A DNA stretch of 6,417 nt from Rikenellaceae bacterium (GTDB taxonomy: Bacteria > Bacteroidota > Bacteroidia > Bacteroidales > UBA932). Shown in pieces: positions 1-5,520 of this stretch. Position 1 is the first letter of the stretch. Each line of letters starts with the position of its first letter. The notes beneath the pieces are model-generated. The model was not told the DNA's origin. It saw only the letters and a program-made list of their open reading frames with translations, and did not search any database. A program made the position numbers and the translations under genes. Where the stretch lies: NCBI GenBank assembly GCA_900769735.1, contig CAAGHY010000191.1, positions 1 to 6,417 on the forward strand, written 5' to 3'.

Positions 1-16
1 AAAGATAAACTCTTAG

Positions 17-47
17 TTGCAATTTTCATAATCTTTGGCTACTTTTG
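17..47 (+). promoter_or_regulatory. Bacteroidota-type promoter for the pyrH-frr operon
   Basis: An exact match to the Bacteroidota -7 consensus TAnnTTTG (TACTTTTG) lies at 40-47. A TTG that can serve as the -33 element lies at 17-19, leaving a 20-nt spacer, which is the usual spacing for the primary sigma factor of this phylum. Transcription would begin near 53-55 and give pyrH a leader of about 90 nt. The position just upstream of a housekeeping operon supports the call. The consensus is short, so this remains a prediction. Confidence 0.6.
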
Positions 48-112
48 TTTTACAATTATTTTAAAGTTTATTCACTCTTACAGGCCTTTTGGTACAGCTT
101 CCTAACGGTTGT

Positions 113-134
113 TATACCAGTGGCCCGCGGTATA
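113..134 (+). promoter_or_regulatory. Possible leader hairpin just before the pyrH start
   Basis: TATACC at 113-118 is perfectly complementary to GGTATA at 129-134, which would form a 6-bp stem with a 10-nt loop ending 10 nt before the pyrH start codon. A competing pairing is possible: TGGTA at 90-94 can pair with TACCA at 115-119, and the two cannot form together. This could modulate translation of pyrH, but the stems are short and may be chance. Confidence 0.22.
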
Positions 135-144
135 TTTAAAGGAT

Positions 145-858
145 ATGAAATACAGGAGAATATTGCTTAAGCTGAGCGGTGAGAGCCTTGGCGGAGAAAA
201 AGGTGTGGGTCTTGATGTGAATATGATGACCCAGTATGCCAAAGAGATTGCCAAAGTTGCTGCCAGCGGCGTGCAGATTGCAATAGTTATTGGAGGTGGA
301 AACATCTTCAGAGGTGTGACCGGCGTGGGCAAAGGCTTCAGCCGTGTCAAAGGCGACCAGATGGGTATGCTTGCAACCGTCATCAACAGTATCGGTCTTT
401 CAATGAGCATCAAATCTGAGGGCATTGAGGCGGAGGTTTTCACTTCAACCCCTATGGAGCCAATGGCCAGATATTACGCAAAGGAGAAAGCAGTTGAAGT
501 TATGGAACGTGGCGGTGTGGCAATCATTGCCGGCGGTACAGGAAACCCTTTCTTCACAACAGATTCGGCTTCTGCACTCAGAGCTTGCGAGATTGAGGCA
601 GATGCATTGCTTAAGGGCACAAGGGTTGACGGCGTATACACAGCTGACCCTGAGAAAGACCCTACAGCAACCAAATACGAGACACTTACATTTGACAAGG
701 CTCTTGCAGACAACCTTAGAATTATGGACCAGACTGCATTTGCATTGTGCAAAGAGAACAACATGCCTATCATTGTATTTGATATGAACAAAGTCAACAA
801 CCTTTACGAGTTGATGCAGGGCGGCAATGTAGGTACAACAGTTTCAAACAAACAGTAA
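145..858 (+). CDS. pyrH: UMP kinase (uridylate kinase)
   Basis: PyrH phosphorylates UMP to UDP with ATP, the step leading to UTP and CTP. It acts in the cytoplasm as a hexamer of the amino-acid-kinase fold. The 237-residue product has the usual family length. It shows the N-terminal KLSGE phosphate-binding segment with K9, the glycine-rich GGGNIFRG at 50-57, DQMGMLAT at 71-78 for UMP binding, the GGTGNPFFTTDSA segment from 130, and VDGVYTADPEKDP at 161-173, which is the nucleotide-binding part of the kinase. The ATG at 145 is chosen because it puts the conserved MKYRRILLKLSG at the N-terminus. An in-frame TTG at 109 would add 12 residues the family does not have. AAAGGA at 138-143 lies only 1 nt before the start, too close for a normal Shine-Dalgarno. 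The same TTAAAG...AT pattern precedes frr. Bacterial PyrH is commonly inhibited by UTP and activated by GTP; this is family knowledge. The gene is first in an operon with frr. Confidence 0.97.
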   Translation: MKYRRILLKLSGESLGGEKGVGLDVNMMTQYAKEIAKVAASGVQIAIVIGGGNIFRGVTGVGKGFSRVKGDQMGMLATVINSIGLSMSIKSEGIEAEVFTSTPMEPMARYYAKEKAVEVMERGGVAIIAGGTGNPFFTTDSASALRACEIEADALLKGTRVDGVYTADPEKDPTATKYETLTFDKALADNLRIMDQTAFALCKENNMPIIVFDMNKVNNLYELMQGGNVGTTVSNKQ

Positions 859-876
859 TTTCAAAAACTTAAAGAT

Positions 877-1443
877 ATGGAAATAAGCGTTTCTAAAGAT
901 TGTATTGCGCAGGCAAAAGAAAAAATGAACAAAGCTGTTGCGCACTTGGAAGAGGAATTGAGAAATCTTAGAGCTGGTAAAGCAAACCCTGCTGTATTCA
1001 ACTCTGTATTGGTAGACTACTACGGTTCAGCAACACCGCTTCCACAAGTATCAAGCGTTACTACTCCTGATGCAAAAACCATCATCATCCAGCCTTGGGA
1101 GAAAAAGCTTATCCCTGCCATTGAGAAAGCCATTCTTGATGCAAACTTGGGTTTCACCCCTGCAAACAACGGTGAGCAGATCAGAATCAACATCCCTGCA
1201 CTTACCGAGGAGCGCAGAAAGGAGCTTGTAAAACAGGCAAAGACTGAGGGTGAGACTGCAAAAGTAAGCGTAAGAAATGCACGTAGAGATGTTATTGACG
1301 CTCACAAGAAATACCAGAAAGAGGGTCTTCCTGAGGATGTTTGCAAAGATGCAGAGGCTACTATCCAGAAAGAGACTGATGCTTTCAACAAGAAAATTGA
1401 TGAGATCATAGCAGCTAAAGAGAAAGAGATTATGACTGTATAA
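877..1443 (+). CDS. frr: Ribosome recycling factor
   Basis: RRF works with EF-G to split the post-termination ribosome into subunits and free the mRNA and tRNA. The 188-residue product matches the normal length of about 185. Domain I, the three-helix bundle, is represented by residues 1-30 and about 105-188, and domain II lies between. Visible signatures are [11 protein letters not shown] at 31-41, [16 protein letters not shown] at 46-61, IQPWEKK at 71-77, [14 protein letters not shown] at 109-122 and SVRNARRD at 131-138. The last includes R133, which corresponds to the functionally important arginine R132 of the E. coli protein. The start ATG follows the pyrH stop by 18 nt, with no terminator between, so the two are co-transcribed. 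The pyrH-frr pairing is conserved across many bacteria. A strong hairpin terminator follows 32 nt after the stop. Confidence 0.97.
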   Translation: MEISVSKDCIAQAKEKMNKAVAHLEEELRNLRAGKANPAVFNSVLVDYYGSATPLPQVSSVTTPDAKTIIIQPWEKKLIPAIEKAILDANLGFTPANNGEQIRINIPALTEERRKELVKQAKTEGETAKVSVRNARRDVIDAHKKYQKEGLPEDVCKDAEATIQKETDAFNKKIDEIIAAKEKEIMTV

Positions 1444-1475
1444 TTTGCAGTACTCTTTTTCAAGCACAACAATAC

Positions 1476-1500
1476 AGCCGGCCCAAAAGCCGGCTTTTTT
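1476..1500 (+). terminator. Rho-independent terminator of the pyrH-frr operon
   Basis: AGCCGGC at 1476-1482 and GCCGGCT at 1489-1495 form a perfect 7-bp GC-rich stem around the 6-nt loop CCAAAA. A run of six T ends at 1500; the first of these T's is also the last base of the stem. There is no A-tract on the left side, so it should act on the + strand only. It sits 32 nt after the frr stop, as expected for the end of that operon. Confidence 0.92.
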
Positions 1501-1518
1501 AAACTGAAAACAGGGAAT

Positions 1519-3345
1519 ATGATAGTTTGTATAGCGGAGAAGCCTTCAGTGGCAAGGGACATAGCGCAGGTGTTGGGGGCAACAACCAAAAGGGACGGAT
1601 ACATAGAGGGAAACGGATACCAGGTTACCTGGACATTCGGACATTTGTGCACCCTCAAGGAGCCGCACGACTACACACCTCAATGGAAGGGTTGGGACAT
1701 ATACAAACTCCCTATGATCCCACCACGTTTTGGAATAAAACTGATTGAGAATACCACATACCAGAAGCAGTTCAAGACCATTGAAACCCTTATGCAAGGG
1801 GCAGAGATGATCATCAACTGCGGTGATGCCGGCCAGGAGGGAGAACTCATACAGCGCTGGGTAATGCAGAAAGCGGGGGCCAAATGCCCGGTAAAACGTC
1901 TTTGGATATCATCACTTACAGAGGAGGCCATAAAGGAGGGATTCAACAACCTTAAAGATGAAGCGGAATTCCAACCCCTTTATGAGGCAGGGCTTACCCG
2001 CGCAATTGGAGACTGGCTTCTTGGAATGAACGCCACAAGACTCTACACCCTCAAATACGGAATGAACCGCCAGGTACTTTCAATCGGGAGGGTACAGACC
2101 CCAACACTGGCCCTTATTGTAAACCGCCATCTGGAGATTGAGAACTTTGTACCACAGACATACTGGGAGTTGAAAACCATCTACAGAGATACTGCATTCT
2201 CCGCCACAAAAGGAAAATTCACAACAAAAGAGGAGGGGGAGCAGTTCCTGCAGAGCATTACAGGCAATGACTTTACAGTAACTGACGTCACCCACAAGAA
2301 GGGGACAGAATACGCCCCAAGGTTGTTTGACCTTACCTCTCTGCAGGTGGAGTGCAACAGGAAGTTTGCATTCTCGGCAGAGGATACCCTGCAAACCATA
2401 CAATCATTGTACGAAAAGAAGATTACCACATACCCAAGGGTAGACACCACCTACCTGAGTGATGACATTTTTCCCAAATGTGCAGGAATCCTCAACGGAC
2501 TCACAGATTACGCTAACCTTCTGCAGCCGTTGAGAGGCAAAAAGCTTCCAAAAAGCAAGAAAGTTTTTGACTCCTCAAAAGTTACTGACCACCACGCCAT
2601 AATCCCAACCGGTGTGCACCCGCAGAACCTTTCGGATATGGAGAGGAAAGTGTTTGACCTTGTTGCCCGCAGATTCATTGCAATTTTTTATCCCGACAGC
2701 AAGATCTCCACAACTACCGTTCTGGGAAAAGTTGCATCCGTAGAATTCAAGGCATCCGGCAAACAGATTCTGGAGCAGGGATGGAGGACAGTGTTTGCCT
2801 CCGAAAAAGCCAACCAGACAACAGACCCGAATACCCAAGGGGGAGACGAAGAGAAAGAGGGAGAACAGGAGAAGACCCTTCCTGCATTTGAAAAGGGGGA
2901 GAGCGGTCCTCACAAACCGGAACTGGCAGAAAAACACACCCAGCCGCCCAAACCATACACAGAGGCAACCCTCCTGAGAGCAATGGAGACAGCAGGAAAA
3001 CTGGTTGATGATGAGGAACTGCGCGATGCCCTTAAAGAGAACGGCATAGGACGCCCGTCTACCAGAGCCGCCATTATTGGAACCCTGTTCAAACGTGAAT
3101 ATATCCGCAAGGAGAGGAAGAACCTCCACCCTACCCAAACCGGAATTGAACTGATTTCTCTTATAAAGGAAGAACTGCTTAAATCTGCCCAGCTTACAGG
3201 TATCTGGGAGAAGAAACTGAGGGAGATTGAGAAAAAGAATTATCAGGCTTCACAGTTCCTGCAGGAGTTGAAAGATATGGTTACAGAGATTGTAACCACT
3301 GTGCGCAGGGACAATACCAACAGAAGAAAACTGGAGGGCAACTAG
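1519..3345 (+). CDS. topB: DNA topoisomerase III (type IA)
   Basis: TopB is a type IA topoisomerase that cuts one strand through a 5'-phosphotyrosine link and mainly unlinks single-stranded or precatenated DNA. The 608-residue product has a TOPRIM domain at about 1-135, with EKPSVARDIA at 7-16 supplying the metal-site glutamate and DAGQEGE at 103-109. The core follows, with SIGRVQTPTL at 188-197 and the catalytic tyrosine Y305 in TYPRVDT. After it come DHHAIIPT at 357-364, TEATLLRAME at 481-490 and GIGRPSTRAAII at 509-520. An acidic, low-complexity loop occupies about 429-455. The protein stops about 90 residues after GIGRPSTRAAII, and there is no cysteine after residue 321, so no C-terminal zinc ribbon is present. 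The ATG at 1519 begins directly with the TOPRIM strand; AGGGA lies only 2 nt upstream. The gene begins 18 nt after the frr terminator and overlaps hemW tail to tail by 4 bp. Mobile-element copies of topB exist in this phylum, but the neighbours here are housekeeping genes. Confidence 0.95.
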   Translation: MIVCIAEKPSVARDIAQVLGATTKRDGYIEGNGYQVTWTFGHLCTLKEPHDYTPQWKGWDIYKLPMIPPRFGIKLIENTTYQKQFKTIETLMQGAEMIINCGDAGQEGELIQRWVMQKAGAKCPVKRLWISSLTEEAIKEGFNNLKDEAEFQPLYEAGLTRAIGDWLLGMNATRLYTLKYGMNRQVLSIGRVQTPTLALIVNRHLEIENFVPQTYWELKTIYRDTAFSATKGKFTTKEEGEQFLQSITGNDFTVTDVTHKKGTEYAPRLFDLTSLQVECNRKFAFSAEDTLQTIQSLYEKKITTYPRVDTTYLSDDIFPKCAGILNGLTDYANLLQPLRGKKLPKSKKVFDSSKVTDHHAIIPTGVHPQNLSDMERKVFDLVARRFIAIFYPDSKISTTTVLGKVASVEFKASGKQILEQGWRTVFASEKANQTTDPNTQGGDEEKEGEQEKTLPAFEKGESGPHKPELAEKHTQPPKPYTEATLLRAMETAGKLVDDEELRDALKENGIGRPSTRAAIIGTLFKREYIRKERKNLHPTQTGIELISLIKEELLKSAQLTGIWEKKLREIEKKNYQASQFLQELKDMVTEIVTTVRRDNTNRRKLEGN

Positions 3346-4559
3346 ACAAACAGATCCCTTATTATCCCGTCTGAGACAAACAGGTGCTCATACGGGATTC
3401 TTATTTTACCCCCATCCATAACAAGATTGCCCAACCTGCAGTGGCGTGCAATATCCCCTTTTACCTCCTTCAGCAATACAGGATCCAACAGCCCCAGATC
3501 CACCCCTTCCACACGTCTGAGTCCAAGCATAACGGTTTCATTAAAGACATCCCTGGCTCCAAGCTCCTCATACCCTCCCACCTGGGAAGGGACAATTACA
3601 CCAGCACCGCATCGTACAGTAATGTCTGCCAGTCCCTGCTCATTGCCGGAACAAGATTGGCTGCCCGCATTCTCCTGCAGATAATATCTGCAGTATTTTG
3701 TAACGCTGGAGTGGTTCCAGCTCCTTATTTTACCATTGTAGGAGTGGGCCGCAGGGCCGAGTCCCAAATATGGTTCTTTGGTCCAATAGGAACTGTTGTG
3801 GAGTGATTTTACAATCTCTCCTGAATCCCCTCTCTTTCTGGCAAAATTGGAAACCTCATATTGCACATACCCTTTTCCGGAAAGATATTTCTGAAGGAAA
3901 GAATACTGCTGGTGGCATAAACTGTCGGAAGGAAGGTCATATTCCCCTTTTTCATACATTTTGCCCAAGGCGCTCCCAGGCTCAATGCTCATCTGGTATG
4001 CTGAAATGTGCTCCGGGAAGAGATCAGCCATTCTTGAAAGGTTGTATTCCCACAGCTGCGGAGTGAGTCCGCCGTAACCGAAAATAAGGTCGAGGCTTAT
4101 GTTTTCAAATCCGGCATCCCTCAGATTGCGGTATGCCTGTTCCCCTTCATCCGCCTTGTGGCGGCGGTTCATCCATTGCAGATGTTCATCTACAAATGAC
4201 TGTATTCCCATACTCACCCTGTTGAAACCGGCCTTGCGCAAACCGGCAGCATATCCAGGGGTAATGTCATTGGGATTCACTTCAATGGATACCTCAACCG
4301 GTGAGACTTCATACACCCTTTTTATATGTTCCAGCACCTCACCCAGCTGGACAGGGTTGAAAACAGAAGGAGTTCCTCCCCCAAAATATATTGTTTGGGG
4401 AGAAACTCCTGTGTTTGTAAAGAACTCTTTTCTGTTCTCTATTTCGTTGTGGAGCGCACTGATATACTTTTCCCTGTAACCCTTGCCCTTTACCGAGTAG
4501 AAGTTGCAATAGGTGCAGAACTGCCCGCAAAAAGGGATATGTACGTAAATGCCTGCCAC
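3342..4559 (-). CDS. hemW: HemW-type radical SAM protein (heme chaperone family)
   Basis: HemW-family proteins bind a [4Fe-4S] cluster, SAM and heme and are thought to deliver heme to membrane haemoproteins. They were long annotated as oxygen-independent coproporphyrinogen III oxidase. The 405-residue product starts MAGIYVHIPF and has the radical SAM cysteines C11, C15 and C18 (CxxxCxxC followed by NFYS). The extra cysteine of true HemN (CxxxCxC pattern) is missing, which favours HemW. IYFGGGTPS at 57-65 is the SAM-binding glycine motif, and SMGIQSF at 116-122, HNSSYW at 254-259 and GLGPAAHSY at 266-274 are further family signatures. A HemN C-terminal-type domain fills about 330-405. The start is GTG at 4559; it directly precedes the conserved N-terminus, and the upstream stop codon lies 6 nt away. 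A stretch at about 298-326 looks inserted compared with the usual length of about 375-385. The gene probably shares a transcript with the coiled-coil gene upstream. Its stop overlaps that of topB. Confidence 0.9.
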   Translation of the reverse strand: MAGIYVHIPFCGQFCTYCNFYSVKGKGYREKYISALHNEIENRKEFFTNTGVSPQTIYFGGGTPSVFNPVQLGEVLEHIKRVYEVSPVEVSIEVNPNDITPGYAAGLRKAGFNRVSMGIQSFVDEHLQWMNRRHKADEGEQAYRNLRDAGFENISLDLIFGYGGLTPQLWEYNLSRMADLFPEHISAYQMSIEPGSALGKMYEKGEYDLPSDSLCHQQYSFLQKYLSGKGYVQYEVSNFARKRGDSGEIVKSLHNSSYWTKEPYLGLGPAAHSYNGKIRSWNHSSVTKYCRYYLQENAGSQSCSGNEQGLADITVRCGAGVIVPSQVGGYEELGARDVFNETVMLGLRRVEGVDLGLLDPVLLKEVKGDIARHCRLGNLVMDGGKIRIPYEHLFVSDGIIRDLFV

Positions 4560-4565
4560 GTTGGA

Positions 4566-5426
4566 TTATTTCAACAACAAGTCTGCAGTTCCAAGTTTAC
4601 CCTCTACAGTGTATGCCTCAACGCTGTATACACCTTTAGTAAACTGCTGTGCATAATCAAAATAGATACAGATTTCAACCTCTGAGCCCTGATAGTCAAC
4701 CTCTCTTGATGCTGAATAGATCATCTCCTCGCCTGCTACCTGGAACATCTGCATAGGGTTCTGGGTCATAAGGATTCCATCCGGACCTTTCACTCTCAAG
4801 TAAACGATTCTTGGACCTTTCTTTGCAATTGTATTCTCCACAAGGTTGATACAAGCTTTAAGTTTTGCAACTCTGCTGCTGCGGTCGGTCTCCTTGCCGC
4901 TTGCATTGATTCCTATAACGGTCATACCCCTGCCCTTGACAATCTGGCCAAGCTCAACCTGTTTGCCCAACTGCTCAGTAGTTGATTTAAGGTTCTCATA
5001 CTGGGTCTTGCTCTTCTTGGCCTCACGTTTAGCAACAGCTGCAGCCTCACGCAACTCAGTGTTAAGTGTGTTAAGAGAGTCAATCTGTTTGATATAACCT
5101 CTCATTATTGTTCTAAGAGTGCCCAACTCCCTCTCATATTTAAGAAGTTTTGCCTTGTTGCTGGCCTCTGTTTTCTTTACTCTCTCAATAAGCTGTGCAA
5201 CTTTCTCCTTCTCAAGCATAAGCTCTGCATTAAGGGTGTCATTTGCAGATGAAAGGTTTGCATAATCACTCTGAAGCTCTCCCAACTGGGCAGTAAGATC
5301 CTCCTTCTCAATTGAAAGGTCATTGATTATGCTGTTTCTGTCTACGTAAACATAAATCAGTACACCTACCAGAATAACGGCCAACGCCGCCAATGCATAA
5401 ATGATTTTCTTGTAATTATTCTCCAT
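4566..5426 (-). CDS. Membrane-anchored coiled-coil protein of unknown function
   Basis: I cannot name this 286-residue protein, although its layout resembles a hypothetical protein I associate with many Bacteroidota genomes. Residues 1-7 are short and positive (KK at 6-7), and 8-28 form one hydrophobic helix (IIYALAALAVILVGVLIYVY). No signal cleavage site is evident, so it is most likely an N-in, C-out inner-membrane anchor. Residues about 32-157 are rich in Leu, Glu, Lys and Gln with a strong coiled-coil look. The remaining 165-286 look like a globular, beta-rich domain with RIVYLRVKGPDG at 206-217 and EVDYQGSEVEICIYF at 242-256. The ATG at 5426 is preferred over an in-frame TTG at 5462, because the TTG lies upstream of the predicted -7 box and would add an atypical leader. 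The gene is 6 nt upstream of hemW and is probably co-transcribed with it. Proteins of this build often act as envelope scaffolds; that is only inference. Confidence 0.85.
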   Translation of the reverse strand: MENNYKKIIYALAALAVILVGVLIYVYVDRNSIINDLSIEKEDLTAQLGELQSDYANLSSANDTLNAELMLEKEKVAQLIERVKKTEASNKAKLLKYERELGTLRTIMRGYIKQIDSLNTLNTELREAAAVAKREAKKSKTQYENLKSTTEQLGKQVELGQIVKGRGMTVIGINASGKETDRSSRVAKLKACINLVENTIAKKGPRIVYLRVKGPDGILMTQNPMQMFQVAGEEMIYSASREVDYQGSEVEICIYFDYAQQFTKGVYSVEAYTVEGKLGTADLLLK

Positions 5427-5450
5427 TTCAAGTATTTTTATGAGACTGCG

Positions 5451-5458
5451 CAAAAATA
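5451..5458 (-). promoter_or_regulatory. -7 box for the coiled-coil gene and hemW
   Basis: Read on the - strand this is TATTTTTG, an exact match to TAnnTTTG. Transcription would start near 5445, giving a leader of about 20 nt before the ATG at 5426. No TTTG or TTG stands at the normal -33 distance; the nearest TTTG on this strand (5485-5488) is 26 nt away. The call therefore rests on the -7 box and its position. Confidence 0.45.
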
Positions 5459-5470
5459 ACAATTTTTCAC

Positions 5471-5478
5471 TAAGTTTG
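5471..5478 (+). promoter_or_regulatory. -7 box for the ROK kinase gene
   Basis: TAAGTTTG exactly matches TAnnTTTG. Transcription would begin near 5484 and leave a leader of about 37 nt before the ATG at 5521. A -33 TTTG is not visible at the normal spacing, so recognition may be weak or depend on an activator. It lies 12 bp from the oppositely oriented -7 box of the divergent gene. Confidence 0.45.
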
Positions 5479-5520
5479 TACGTTCAAAAGCACTGTATAT
5501 CCTTTTTATAATTGTTCCCT

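Noticed and set aside
1..16. Possible end of a preceding gene at the left edge
   Set aside because: Too short and AT-rich to support any coding assignment.
109..144. Upstream in-frame TTG start for pyrH
   Set aside because: It adds 12 residues that PyrH proteins lack; ATG at 145 begins exactly at the conserved N-terminus.
2575..3138. Long open frame of 187 codons on the - strand inside topB
   Set aside because: Its protein is rich in Cys, Phe and Gly with no recognisable domain, and the + strand topB motifs run through the whole stretch; it is a shadow frame.
1519..3345. topB as a sign of a conjugative transposon
   Set aside because: topB occurs on such elements in Bacteroidota, but no tra, mob, integrase or plasmid gene is present and the flanking genes are housekeeping.
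3344..3383. Direct repeat AGACAAACAG at 3344-3353 and 3374-3383
   Set aside because: The copies are 30 nt apart, in frame, and encode the repeated Leu-Phe-Val at the end of HemW; two copies only, no sign of a mobile or recombination site.
3342..4559. Annotation as coproporphyrinogen III oxidase HemN
   Set aside because: The fourth cysteine of the HemN pattern CxxxCxxCxC is absent, and HNSSYW and GLGPAAHSY are HemW-like.
5427..5462. Upstream in-frame TTG start for the coiled-coil gene
   Set aside because: The predicted -7 box (5451-5458) would lie inside the coding region; ATG at 5426 gives a normal short N-terminus before the membrane helix.
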